Positions 7,722 through 19,181 of a DNA stretch of 64,000 bases are shown here, piece after piece (within the stretch, counting starts at the first letter, position 1; each line of letters opens with the position of its first letter). Under the pieces are notes generated by a model, which worked only from the letters and a program-made list of their open reading frames with translations, had not been told where the DNA came from and did no database searches. The stretch is from Mycolicibacter senuensis (GTDB lineage Bacteria > Actinomycetota > Actinomycetes > Mycobacteriales > Mycobacteriaceae). Position numbers and translations under genes: made by a program. The stretch is from contig NZ_LQPS01000043.1 in assembly GCF_002101885.1 (NCBI RefSeq), positions 1 to 64,000 of the forward strand, written 5' to 3'.

Positions 7722-9128
7722 TCACAGCACCCACGGCGCGATCAAGGTCATCGCCCCCATCACCGCCAACCCGAGGACGAACGCCACCACCGTAAACCCC
7801 ATGACCTGACGCACATTGAGTTTCGCGATGGCCAGCAGCGGCAGCAGCCAGAACGGCTGGATCATGTTCGCCACGCCTTCGCCGACGGCGACCGCCATGG
7901 AGATCAACCCGAGATAGGCGGATGAGTGCTGGCCGATCGCCAGCGCGGAGTCGACCGCGATCGGGCCCTGCACCGCCCAGTGCCCGCCGCCGGAGGGCAC
8001 GAACAGGCTGATGATCACCGAACCCAGGAACGTCAGGAACGGCAGCGTGTACTGCGTGGCGCCGTTCACCAGCATCTGGGCCAGCACGGTCTGCAGCGGC
8101 GTGGAGCCCTCGGCGCCTTGATACGCCAGCAGGCCGATCAGCCCGCCGTAGAGCGGGTACTGCAGCAGCAGCGGGCCGGAGACCTTGGCGGCACCGGTGA
8201 ACGCCCGGATGAAGCGGATCGGCGTGCCGTGCAGCAGGGCGGCGGTGATGGTGAACAGCATGATCATCGAGGCCATATTGAGCGTGAAACCACTCAGCAC
8301 GAAATACGTCATCCCCGCGGCGAACACGAGCACGTTGAGGAGCCACTGGTTCTCCAGCCAGTCGGCGAAGGTCTTGCCGGTCTGCGGCGCTACGGGCGGA
8401 TCTTCGTCGTCGAATACCGCGGCGTCCGGCGCAAGCCCCACCGAAGGCTCCATCCGCCACACCGCGAGGGCGAGCACCGCCAGCACGATCAGCACCGACA
8501 ACCAGCTGTAGGGCTGGAAGATGGTCTGGCGCAACGGCACGGTGAACCCGGTGATCTTGTGGATCACGTTGATCGGACTGCCGGCATCGGTGTTGGCCAG
8601 CGCGATCGACGACGACAGCCCCTGCGTCCAGACGATGAAACCCATAAACGCCGCGGCGATCAGGTAGCCGAAATGCGAGTCGGGGAACCGTCTCGCGACC
8701 TGGCGGGCGACCAGTGCGCCCGCCACCAGGCCGAGACCCCAGTTCAGCAGGGACAGCACGGCACTGACGGTGAAACACAGCAGCGCGCCCCGGGTCTGGC
8801 TGCGCGGTGTTGCCGCGACGCGCACGATGGCCCGCTTGAGCACCGGCGCCTCGGCCAGCGTGTAGCCGGTCACCAGGATCAGCACCATCTGGAAGGCGAA
8901 CGTGAAGATGTTCTCCGAACCCCACACGCCGCTGTACCAGGCGGTCACCATTCCGCCGGCCGACGCGCCCCGCACCAGCACCGCGACCAGGCCGGCGACG
9001 ATCAGGGTGAGGATCACCGCGAACAGGTACGGGTCGGGCATCAGGCGCTCGACGTAGCGCACGCTGAGCCCGGTCAGCGATTGCAGGACGCCCCGACGTT
9101 CGGCCCGGTCCGCCGAGCTCGTCGTCAT
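7722..9128 (-). CDS. atoE: short-chain fatty acid transporter (AtoE family)
   Basis: A 468-residue multi-helix permease. Hallmarks are the N-terminal YVERLMPDPYLFAVILTLIVAGL, NWGLGLVAGALVARQVARR, WTQGLSSSIALANTDAGSPIN, FVPSGGGHWAVQGPI and MIQPFWLLPLLAIAKL, which match the AtoE/SCFA transporter family. It should import short-chain acids such as acetoacetate or butyrate. The ATG overlaps the stop of the upstream TetR gene (ATGA). Its place after a BVMO and a TetR suggests uptake of a ketone- or acid-type substrate handled by that operon (inference). Confidence 0.88.
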   Translation of the reverse strand: MTTSSADRAERRGVLQSLTGLSVRYVERLMPDPYLFAVILTLIVAGLVAVLVRGASAGGMVTAWYSGVWGSENIFTFAFQMVLILVTGYTLAEAPVLKRAIVRVAATPRSQTRGALLCFTVSAVLSLLNWGLGLVAGALVARQVARRFPDSHFGYLIAAAFMGFIVWTQGLSSSIALANTDAGSPINVIHKITGFTVPLRQTIFQPYSWLSVLIVLAVLALAVWRMEPSVGLAPDAAVFDDEDPPVAPQTGKTFADWLENQWLLNVLVFAAGMTYFVLSGFTLNMASMIMLFTITAALLHGTPIRFIRAFTGAAKVSGPLLLQYPLYGGLIGLLAYQGAEGSTPLQTVLAQMLVNGATQYTLPFLTFLGSVIISLFVPSGGGHWAVQGPIAVDSALAIGQHSSAYLGLISMAVAVGEGVANMIQPFWLLPLLAIAKLNVRQVMGFTVVAFVLGLAVMGAMTLIAPWVL

Positions 9129-9712
9129 CGCATGGTGGCGTGCAGGGCGTCGGTCATCGCCTCGATGGCGGCTTCACGCTCCAGCGGCCAACCGTCGACC
9201 AACCACAGATGCATGAAGGAGTCGACCATGGTGTACATCATCGCGATGGCCAGCCGCAGCTGCGCTTCGGTGGCGCCGGGCATGGCGTCGGCGTCGATCC
9301 ACTCGGTGACGTTGGCCTCCATGGTGGCCCGGTGGGCTGCGGCGAATTCCGGATCGGCCGCCCGCGCCTGGTGCAGTGCCGTGTAGAGCTGCGGGGCGGA
9401 GGTGTAGAAGTCGACCACCTTCTCGAAGAATGCTCTGATCGAAGGCCGGCCCGATCTGCCGCCGCGCGGTGCGTCCTGCTGGGCCCATACGGTCATCCGG
9501 GTGTTGCGCAGCTCGCGCAGCACCGCCGCCTTGGAGTCGAAGTGCAGGTAGAACGTCGCGCGTCCGATCCCGGCCCGGCGTGCGATGTCGTCGATGGTCA
9601 CCGCGACATAGCCGCGTTCGGCGAAGGCCTCCAGCGCGGCGGCCATGATGTGGTCGCGGGTCATGATGCGGTGCCGGTCGCGCATCGTGAGTTTTGGTGT
9701 GGTGGTGGTCAT
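9125..9712 (-). CDS. TetR-family repressor
   Basis: A 195-residue regulator. The DNA-binding domain is typical: MAAALEAFAERGYVAVTIDDIARRAGIGRATFYLHFDSKAAVL. The ATG (9712) overlaps the BVMO stop (ATGA) and the stop overlaps the atoE start (ATGA), so the gene is locked inside the operon. The candidate operator is the perfect 7-3-7 inverted repeat at 11568-11584, upstream of the first gene. Confidence 0.9.
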   Translation of the reverse strand: MTTTTPKLTMRDRHRIMTRDHIMAAALEAFAERGYVAVTIDDIARRAGIGRATFYLHFDSKAAVLRELRNTRMTVWAQQDAPRGGRSGRPSIRAFFEKVVDFYTSAPQLYTALHQARAADPEFAAAHRATMEANVTEWIDADAMPGATEAQLRLAIAMMYTMVDSFMHLWLVDGWPLEREAAIEAMTDALHATMR

Positions 9713-11535
9713 TGCAGCACCACCCCGTCGAGCCGGCCGGTCGAGCGCCATTTTGCCAACATGTCGAAGAACTCGACGGGCTTGCCGCCGAAGTTCGTCG
9801 ACAGCATGCCGTGCGGATTCTCCTTGTCGCCTTCGGAGCTGAGGTAACTCGGTGTGCACTCGGCGTAGAAGGCCTTGGGCTTCTCCGAGGCCGCATCCAT
9901 CGCGGCCAGCCACTGATCCTCGGCGGCCCGGGTGGCCTCGATGGTGTTCGCGCCGCGCTGCACGAACGTGTTGATCAGGTAGGCGAAATGCTGCGCGCGT
10001 TCCTCGGCGGTATGGGTGTAGTTGGGGGAGACCCCGGACTGGGTGTAGCCGAGGAAGAAGCAGTTGGGGAAGCCGTGGGTCTGCAGGCCGTGCAGCGTCC
10101 GCATGCCCTTGGCCCACTTGTCGCTCAGCCGCACGTCGTCACGGCCAACGATCTCGAAACCGAGTCGGCGGGTGAACTCGGTGCCCACCTCGAAGCCGGT
10201 CGCGAACACCAGTGCGTCGAGTTCGTATTCGACCCCGTCGACGACGACGGCGGTTTCGGTGAACCGCTCGACGCCGCGCCCGTCGGTGTCGACCAACGTG
10301 ACGTTGTCCCGGTTGAACGTATCGAGGTACTGGTCGTGGTAGCCGGGACGTTTGCAGTTCAGCCGGTACCAGGGTTTGAGCGACTCGGCGGTCTTGCGGT
10401 CGCGCACGGTTGCGTCGATCCGTGCCCGCAGCCGCTCCATCGCCACATAGTCGGCGTGGAACAGGAAGTCGCCGATCTCCTCGGGCGTCATCGCCCGGCC
10501 CAGCCGCTGGGTCTCCCGCATCACCGCGGACTCGCTCAGTTCGAGGGCCTTCTGCGTCCAGCCGTCGTCGGTGAGGTCGAGGTCCATCTCCACCCCGCAG
10601 GTGACCCGGGTGAAGTTCTCCATGCGCTCGCGCTGCCACCCCGGCTTCAGGCCGGCTGCCCACTGCGGATCGGTGGGCCGGTTGCCCCGCACCGAGACCG
10701 TGCTCGGGGTCCGCTGGAACACGTAGAGCTGCCGGGCCCACTCGCCCAGGTGCGGAATGCACTGCAGCCCTGTCGAACCGGTGCCGATGACGCCGACGCG
10801 CTTGTCGGCCAGTCGGGTCAGCCCGCCGGATTCGTCACCGCCGGTGTAGCCGAAGTCCCAGCGGCTGGTGTGGAAGGTGTGCCCGCGAAACTCGTTGATG
10901 CCGGCGATACCCGGCAGCTTCGGCCGGGTCAGCGACCCGGGGGAGACGGCGACCAGGGTCGCGGTGAACGCGTCGCCGCGATCGGTGCTGACCTGCCAGC
11001 GCTTCGACGTCTCATCCCAGCGCAGGCCGGTGACGGTGGTGCCCAGCAACGCGTTCTCGTACAGGCCGTAGTGCGTGGCGATGTTCTGCAGGTGCGCACG
11101 GATCTCCGGTCCGTGTGCGTAGCGCTCGGTGGGCAGGTAGTTCAGCTCCTCGAGCAGCGGCAGATAGATGTAGGACTCGACGTCGCACTGCACGCCCGGG
11201 TAGCGGTTCCAGTACCAGGTGCCGCCGAAGTCCCCGGCGGTGTCGATCATCCGGATGTCGTCGATTCCGGCCTCGTGCAGTCGCGCGGCGGCGATCAGGC
11301 TGCCCAGGCCGGCGCCGATGATCGCCACCTGGACGTGGTCGTACACCGGCTCGCGTTCGACGCGTTCGGACCACGGGTCGTCGGCGTAGTGCGAGAAGTC
11401 CGCGGTGACCTCGATGAACTGGTCGACGGCATCGGGGCGCATCCGCTTGTCGCGCTCCAGCGCGTACTTCGCCCGTACCCACTCGGCGTCGTACCGTGCC
11501 GGTTGGGACCCCACGGCGGCAACCGTCTCTGCCAT
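9709..11535 (-). CDS. type I Baeyer-Villiger monooxygenase
   Basis: A 608-residue FAD/NADPH enzyme that inserts oxygen next to a ketone to give an ester or lactone. Visible motifs are the FAD Rossmann site IIGAGLGSLIAAARL (about residues 70-84), GGTWYWNRYPGVQCD typical of BVMOs, the fingerprint FRGHTFHTSRWD (F-x-G-x3-H-x3-W-D), and the NADPH Rossmann site VGVIGTGSTGLQCIP. The roughly 65-residue N-terminal extension resembles that of long BVMOs (cyclopentadecanone/steroid type). It is the first gene of a BVMO-TetR-AtoE-lipoprotein operon. The substrate is unknown. Confidence 0.92.
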   Translation of the reverse strand: MAETVAAVGSQPARYDAEWVRAKYALERDKRMRPDAVDQFIEVTADFSHYADDPWSERVEREPVYDHVQVAIIGAGLGSLIAAARLHEAGIDDIRMIDTAGDFGGTWYWNRYPGVQCDVESYIYLPLLEELNYLPTERYAHGPEIRAHLQNIATHYGLYENALLGTTVTGLRWDETSKRWQVSTDRGDAFTATLVAVSPGSLTRPKLPGIAGINEFRGHTFHTSRWDFGYTGGDESGGLTRLADKRVGVIGTGSTGLQCIPHLGEWARQLYVFQRTPSTVSVRGNRPTDPQWAAGLKPGWQRERMENFTRVTCGVEMDLDLTDDGWTQKALELSESAVMRETQRLGRAMTPEEIGDFLFHADYVAMERLRARIDATVRDRKTAESLKPWYRLNCKRPGYHDQYLDTFNRDNVTLVDTDGRGVERFTETAVVVDGVEYELDALVFATGFEVGTEFTRRLGFEIVGRDDVRLSDKWAKGMRTLHGLQTHGFPNCFFLGYTQSGVSPNYTHTAEERAQHFAYLINTFVQRGANTIEATRAAEDQWLAAMDAASEKPKAFYAECTPSYLSSEGDKENPHGMLSTNFGGKPVEFFDMLAKWRSTGRLDGVVLQ

Positions 11536-11567
11536 CTCGTCGTGCTCCTCGCGCCCGTGCCATTTCG

Positions 11568-11584
11568 CTGGACAGAGTGTCCAG
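11568..11584. promoter_or_regulatory. perfect inverted repeat upstream of the BVMO operon
   Basis: CTGGACAGAGTGTCCAG is a 7-bp perfect dyad with a 3-bp spacer, 32 nt upstream of the BVMO ATG. It is the obvious candidate operator for the TetR encoded second in the operon. Confidence 0.6.
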
Positions 11585-11652
11585 TGAACAGACTAGGCGA
11601 TATCTTGCCAGACACGACGTATGCGGTCTCGCCTTCGGCAGTCGCCGTCAGG

Positions 11653-12387
11653 TCAGAGACGCTGCGCGGCGAACCGCGCCGCCTGGCCCACCATGCCGTT
11701 CGCCGGGTACATGGCATGGGCGATGTTCGGCGGCCCGCCGGGTGCGCCGTTGCAGATGGTGTCCTCGGGAGCGCACAGTTCGATGGTCTTGGGCGCATAC
11801 AGTGGGCCGATCTTGACCGGCGGTGCGCCGTAGCCGCGAAGGAAGTCTTCGGACGGCAGACCGAGCAGGGCCACCGCGGCAACGTGGTTGGCCACCTCCG
11901 GCGGCATCGGCGAGGGCACATAGCCCAGGAACTCAGCCGGCACCTCCTTGGGCACCGACGGCGAGGTGACGAAACCGGTGACGACGGCGCCCTGGGAGAA
12001 GCCGCCGAGCACCAGCTTGGTATCGGGGCAGCGCGCCGCGGTCGCCTGAATGTGGTCGGCCTCGTCGCGAATCCCGTCGACGACGGTTCGGGCGAAGTCG
12101 ATACCCGCGCCGAAATCGCCGCTGGCGGCGTAGTTGACCGGGTAGACCTCGACCGATCTGCCGCCGGCTTCGGCGCGTAACGCGTCGACGAACGCTTGCC
12201 CGACGCCGCCGACACCGGGCGGTTCACCGGTACCGCGGGCGAACACCACCTCCACGTCCGGGCACGGCTGCGCTGATGCCGTCGCTGCCGGAGACAGCAG
12301 CATCGCCCCGATGGTCAGCAGCACCGCGCCGAAGCAGCGTGCCGCAGTACGTGGCCACTCGGCCTGATTCAACTTGGTGTCCATCAC
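11653..12387 (-). CDS. secreted cutinase-like esterase (Culp family)
   Basis: A 244-residue exported serine esterase. It has a signal peptide with a hydrophobic core (FGAVLLTIGAMLLS) and an A-x-A cleavage site (TASA/QPCP). The mature cutinase fold carries EVVFARGTGEPPG near the N-terminus, the nucleophile elbow GGFSQGA (catalytic Ser), CAPEDTICN (catalytic Asp between paired cysteines), and a C-terminal NIAHAMYPANG (catalytic His). Mycobacterial Culp enzymes hydrolyse lipids or esters outside the cell. Two adjacent ATGs (12387, 12384) are possible. It appears to be transcribed alone. Confidence 0.92.
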   Translation of the reverse strand: MMDTKLNQAEWPRTAARCFGAVLLTIGAMLLSPAATASAQPCPDVEVVFARGTGEPPGVGGVGQAFVDALRAEAGGRSVEVYPVNYAASGDFGAGIDFARTVVDGIRDEADHIQATAARCPDTKLVLGGFSQGAVVTGFVTSPSVPKEVPAEFLGYVPSPMPPEVANHVAAVALLGLPSEDFLRGYGAPPVKIGPLYAPKTIELCAPEDTICNGAPGGPPNIAHAMYPANGMVGQAARFAAQRL

Positions 12388-12477
12388 TGTCCCCGCTGGC
12401 TTCTGTCGTCTGGGATCCCTGCCCGATGCGGGTACCCAGGTTCAGGCCGCGGGAAGCAGCGAATCGGCGGCCGGGCG

Positions 12478-13452
12478 CTACCCCAGCAGTCGCAGCACGA
12501 CCTTGCCCGCCGCGGTGCGGTTCTCCAGCGCCGACAGCGCATCAGCGGCGTCCTCCAGGGCAAACACCTCCGGTTGCGGCGCCGGCACCGTCCCCGAGGC
12601 CAACAGCTGCTCCAGCACGTCCCACTGCCGCTGCAGCTCGCCGGGATGCGACATCACCCACGCGCCCCAGCCGACGCCGACCACGTCGATGTTGTTGAGC
12701 AGCAGCCGGTTCACCTTCACCGTGGGAATCTCACCGCCGGTGAACCCCACCACCAGCAGCTTCCCGCCGGGCGCCAGCGAACGCAGGGAGTCGGTGAATC
12801 GGTCACCACCGACCGGGTCGAGGACCAGATCGACACCCTTGCCGCCGGTCAGCTCGGCCACCGCACCGCGGAATCCCTCGGCCAACACCGTGTCGGTGGC
12901 GCCGGCGGCCTGGGCTACCTCGGCCTTGGCCTCGGTGGACACCACGGCGATCACCCGCGACGCTCCCAGCGGAGCCGCCAGCCGCAGCGCCGAGGTGCCG
13001 ATGCCGCCGGCAGCGCCGTGCACCAGCACCGTCGCGCCCTCCGACAGCTTGCCGCGGGTGGTCAGCGCGAACAGCACTGTGAGGTCGTTGAACAGCAGCC
13101 CGGCCCCGGCCTCGAACGACACCACGTCCGGCAGCTTGAACACCTGGGCGGCGGGCAGCGCGATCACCTGCGCCATCGCGCCGTTGAGCATGGTCAGCGC
13201 GGCCACCCGATCGCCGGCGCGGACATGGGCGCCCGCCGGGGCGCTGCGCACCACCCCGGCCGCCTCCCCGCCCGGCACGAACGGCAGCTCGGGTTTGTGC
13301 TGGTAGAGCCCGCGTGACTGCAGCACATCGGGGAATGCCACCCCGGCGGCGTGCACGTCGATGATGACCATGTCGTCACCGGACGGCTCGTCGAGATCGA
13401 CCACCCGGGCGGCTGTCGGTCCGTCGAGATGGGATATCTGTACCGCGCGCAT
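12478..13452 (-). CDS. fadB4: NADPH:quinone reductase / zinc-type alcohol dehydrogenase (FadB4-like)
   Basis: A 324-residue medium-chain reductase. It has a GroES-like N-terminal domain (VHAAGVAFPDVLQSRGLYQHKPELPFVPGGEAAG) and the cofactor motif VHGAAGGIGTSALRLA (about residues 141-156), and lacks the structural-zinc cysteines, as quinone oxidoreductases do. The signature GFTGGEIPTVKVNRLLLNN and the length closely match my memory of M. tuberculosis FadB4 (Rv3141). In that species it follows fadE23; here it is over 35 kb away, on the other side of nuo. It is divergent from the hydrolase at 13549. Confidence 0.82.
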   Translation of the reverse strand: MRAVQISHLDGPTAARVVDLDEPSGDDMVIIDVHAAGVAFPDVLQSRGLYQHKPELPFVPGGEAAGVVRSAPAGAHVRAGDRVAALTMLNGAMAQVIALPAAQVFKLPDVVSFEAGAGLLFNDLTVLFALTTRGKLSEGATVLVHGAAGGIGTSALRLAAPLGASRVIAVVSTEAKAEVAQAAGATDTVLAEGFRGAVAELTGGKGVDLVLDPVGGDRFTDSLRSLAPGGKLLVVGFTGGEIPTVKVNRLLLNNIDVVGVGWGAWVMSHPGELQRQWDVLEQLLASGTVPAPQPEVFALEDAADALSALENRTAAGKVVLRLLG

Positions 13453-13548
13453 GGGCGACCTCCGTATGTAGTGGCTGAGGAAAAACTTAAACCACCTCGG
13501 CGTAGACTCGCGATGCGGCAGCGTTGCCGCACTTTTGATGAGGTGGCG

Positions 13549-14544
13549 ATGAGTGCTCTGAGTTCTTCGGGGTCCGGTCGGCGACGGGGCGCCGGCACCT
13601 TTCCGGCGGCGTTACCGCCCGCTCGCACCATGGCGGTTCGGGCCGCCGACGGAACCAAGCTGCACACCCAGGTGTTCGGCCCGGCCGACGGCTACCCGGT
13701 CGTGCTGGCCCACGGCATCACCTGTGCCATCCGGGTCTGGGGAAACCAGATCGCCGAGCTGGCCAACGACTACCGGGTGATCGCCTATGACCATCGCGGT
13801 CACGGCAGCAGCGGGGTGCCCAAGCGCGGCGGATACACCCTGACCCACCTGGCATCCGATCTGGATTCGGTGCTGGAGGCCACGCTGGCTCCAGGTGAGC
13901 GCGCCGTGATCGCCGGGCACTCGATGGGCGGCATCGCGATCAGCGCCTGGTCGGACCGCTATCGCCACCGGGTCGAAGAGCGCGCGGATGCGGTAGCTCT
14001 GATCAACACCACCACCGGCAACCTGCTCGCCGAAGTCGACTTGTTCTCGGTGGCACCACCGCTGCAGCGGGCGCGGGTGCAGGCGGCGCGCCGGGCGCTG
14101 CTGACGTTCGGCAGTGTCCCGATCGTCGGGCCGGCGAACTTGGCGGTCCGGCGATTCGTGCACATGCTCGCTGTCGGCGGTGAGGCCGACCCCGTGGTCA
14201 CATCATTGATCTGCGACCTGTTCGCCCGCACCCCGCCGGCCGGCCGCGGTCACTGGGTGCGCACCCTCGTCGACTCGCTTGGCCCCTCGTCTTACCTCAA
14301 CCTCGACGGGCTGACCGTGCCGACCCTGGTCATCGGCAGTACCCGCGACCGGCTGCTGCCCATGGTGGCGTCGCGGCGCATCGCCGATATCGCACCCAAT
14401 CTCGCCAGGTTCGTCGAGGTCGGTGGGGGACACTGCTCGATCCTCGAACACCCCACCGTGGTGAATCGCGAGCTGCGTGAGCTCGTGGAACTGGTCACCG
14501 GATCGGCGGCCGGCATGACCGCCGATCAGGGAATCATCTCCTAG
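13549..14544 (+). CDS. alpha/beta hydrolase
   Basis: A 331-residue alpha/beta hydrolase. The start at 13549 is chosen because GAGGTG lies 6 nt upstream and the frame further upstream overlaps the divergent fadB4. Motifs are VVLAHGITCAIRVW (oxyanion), IAYDHRGHGSSG, the nucleophile elbow IAGHSMGGIA, IGSTRDRLLP (acid) and VGGGHCSILEHP (His). This is the pattern of haloperoxidase- and epoxide-hydrolase-like esterases; the substrate is unknown. It is followed 26 nt later by an LLM oxidoreductase on the same strand. Confidence 0.88.
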   Translation: MSALSSSGSGRRRGAGTFPAALPPARTMAVRAADGTKLHTQVFGPADGYPVVLAHGITCAIRVWGNQIAELANDYRVIAYDHRGHGSSGVPKRGGYTLTHLASDLDSVLEATLAPGERAVIAGHSMGGIAISAWSDRYRHRVEERADAVALINTTTGNLLAEVDLFSVAPPLQRARVQAARRALLTFGSVPIVGPANLAVRRFVHMLAVGGEADPVVTSLICDLFARTPPAGRGHWVRTLVDSLGPSSYLNLDGLTVPTLVIGSTRDRLLPMVASRRIADIAPNLARFVEVGGGHCSILEHPTVVNRELRELVELVTGSAAGMTADQGIIS

Positions 14545-14570
14545 CGCGGTTCTGACGGCTCCTGACAGCA

Positions 14571-15569
14571 GTGAAAGTCCTCACCGCGCTTAGCGGACTG
14601 ACCGGCGTCGTCGAGCAAGCCCGCGAGCTGCGGGATGCCGGTGTGCGCGGCGTCTTCACCTTCGAGGGGCCGCACGACGTGTTCGCACCCCTGACGCTGG
14701 CGGCCGGTGTCGGCGGCCTGGACCTGATGACCAACGTCGCGATCGCTTTCCCGCGCAACCCGATCCACCTCGCGCACCAGGCCAACGACCACCAGCTGCT
14801 CAGCGGCGGACGGTTCGTCCTGGGTCTGGGCACCCAGGTGCGCGCGCAGATCGAGAAGCGGTTCGGTGCGGCCTTCGACCGGCCGGTGGACCGCATGGTC
14901 GAGTTGGTCGCCGCGCTTCGGGCGATCTTCGAATCCTGGAACACCGGCGCCCGCTTGGACTTTCGCGGCCACTACTACCGGCACACCTTGATGACCCCGA
15001 CGTTCAGCCCGGGGCCGAACCCGTACGGCGTCCCGCCGATCTATGTCGGCGCGCTGGGCCCGCGGCTGACCCGGGCAGCCGCCGAACATGCCGATGGGCT
15101 GCTGGTGATGCCGTTCTCCACCAAGCGATTCCTGCACCACAACACCATGGCAGCGGTCCGCGATGGGCTGGCACAAGCAGGGCGCGCACCGGAAGACTTC
15201 GCGGTGGTGCCCGAAGTCATCGTGGCCACCGGCGCCACCGATGCCGAGCGAGAGGCCGCCGAAGCCGCCACCCGGATGCTGCTCGGCTTCTACGCGTCCA
15301 CACCCGCATACGCCCCGGTGCTGGCCGCCCACGGCTGGCAAGAGCTGCAACCCGAACTCAACGCGTTGTCCAAGCAGGGGCAGTGGGCGCAGATGGGGGC
15401 GGCGATCACCGACGAGATCCTGCACACCATCGCCGCCTGCGGCACTCCGGCGCAGGTGGCCGCGCACATCCGCGACCGGGTCGAGGGCGTCTCCGAGACC
15501 GTCTGCGTCTACCAGGCGGCGCCGATCGCCCCGGCGCTGATCGGCGAGATCGTCAGCGAACTGCGCTGA
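14571..15569 (+). CDS. F420-dependent LLM-class oxidoreductase (TIGR03617-like)
   Basis: A 332-residue TIM-barrel oxidoreductase of the luciferase-like family, most of whose mycobacterial members use coenzyme F420. Typical segments are LMTNVAIAFPRNPIHLAHQANDHQLLSGGRFVLGLGTQV, IYVGALGPRLTRAAAEHADGLLV and CGTPAQVAAHIRDRV. It starts with GTG at 14571, 26 nt after the hydrolase. It ends 1 nt before the convergent hypothetical gene at 15571. The substrate is unknown. Confidence 0.87.
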   Translation: MKVLTALSGLTGVVEQARELRDAGVRGVFTFEGPHDVFAPLTLAAGVGGLDLMTNVAIAFPRNPIHLAHQANDHQLLSGGRFVLGLGTQVRAQIEKRFGAAFDRPVDRMVELVAALRAIFESWNTGARLDFRGHYYRHTLMTPTFSPGPNPYGVPPIYVGALGPRLTRAAAEHADGLLVMPFSTKRFLHHNTMAAVRDGLAQAGRAPEDFAVVPEVIVATGATDAEREAAEAATRMLLGFYASTPAYAPVLAAHGWQELQPELNALSKQGQWAQMGAAITDEILHTIAACGTPAQVAAHIRDRVEGVSETVCVYQAAPIAPALIGEIVSELR

Positions 15570-15570
15570 T

Positions 15571-16685
15571 TCAAGGCGCCATGGTGACCCAGTCGGGGAA
15601 CCCGGTCGGGTCGTGCCGTCCCAGCACGCCGTGCTCGTAGAGTCCCCAGCCTTCCACGGGGGCGGCGTCGCCCTCGCGGCATACCGCATGCCCGACGTGG
15701 TCGATCATCCCGAAACTGGTGCGCGCGATGACCCCGGGATCGGTCATGTCGTAGGTCAGCCGCTCGGTGAACTTCTCGCCCTTCCATTCCCCGTGCAGCC
15801 AGTCGGTGTCGCCGCCGTACCCGCCGCCGACATGGATCGGCACCGGCAGTTTGGATTCCACCTCGAAGACCACCGGGGTGCCGTCCGGCCGGGTGGCCTC
15901 GATGGTGGCGCCGGTCGCGATGCGGGTGCCGGAGCGGTAGCGGGTGGCCACCCGCGGCCAGCCCAGCTGCTCGACGCGGCCATCTCGCCAGATTCTGGTG
16001 CAGTCGTTGAGCGACCGGAACCCGTCGGGCTCCTCCTGGATGATCATCACCACCGCGAAGTCGTCGAACGCCATCGGCACATACAGCCACCACATGCCGT
16101 CGAACGGCGGGTCGGCGGGCCGGCCGGCCGGTTCGCGTTCGCCGACCGGGCGGATACCCCAGGACCGGTCGCGCGACCCGATCCACACCGCCGGGTCGAC
16201 GGCGATCTGCTCGCCGTCGATCACGATCTGCCCGCTCCAGGACCCCAGCTGGGCGAAGCGCTGTGCATCCAGGGTCACCCGGTTGCCGGACCGCAGAAAG
16301 TGCCGCTGCTCCTGCACCGGGTCGAACAGTCCCTGCCAGCGCAGATCGAGCGCGACGCCCTCGGTCTCGGCCATGACCACCCGCAGCGAGCGCAGTGGAT
16401 CGGTGACCTCGATGCGGTACGCGCCGACATGCTGGTTGAGCCGATCCTGATCGATGGCATCCGACAGGTGCACCGCGGTCTGGGTGTCGCCGCGCCGTAC
16501 CAGCACGAACGCATCCTTGACGCCGAGGTTGGGGTAGTAGCCGCAGCCGGTGACCACGAAGATGTCCCCGGTGCGATCGTGGGCGTTGAGGTAGCAGCGA
16601 TCGTAGAAGTTGCGGTCCGAGGATCCCGCCCAGGCGATCGGCTGCGGCAGTTGGTGGACCGGGTATTCGTCGAGTGGTCCCAACA

Positions 16686-16686
<1 letters not shown>
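15571..16686 (-). CDS. conserved actinobacterial hypothetical (lipocalin/AttH-like fold suspected)
   Basis: A 371-residue soluble protein with no signal peptide or membrane segment. It is rich in beta-strand patterns and tryptophan, with motifs such as YFNAHDRTGDIFVVTGCGYYPN-like text near residue 35, GSRDRSWGIRPVG, MWWLYVPMAFDDFAVVMI and GYGGDTDWLHGEWKG. Such repeats are seen in two-lobed lipocalin-like proteins related to AttH/CrtC. The ATG overlaps the stop of the upstream kinase-like gene (ATGA), so the two are a unit. I do not assign a function; a role in lipid or acyl-CoA metabolism with the partner kinase is speculation. Confidence 0.7.

Positions 16687-19177
<2,491 letters not shown>

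Positions 19178-19181
<4 letters not shown>

Noticed and set aside
9694..12180. An 828-codon open frame on the + strand
   Set aside because: It lies antisense to the BVMO, TetR and cutinase genes, whose motifs are clear; its translation is low-complexity Arg/Gly/Val/Gln typical of an antisense frame in high-GC DNA.
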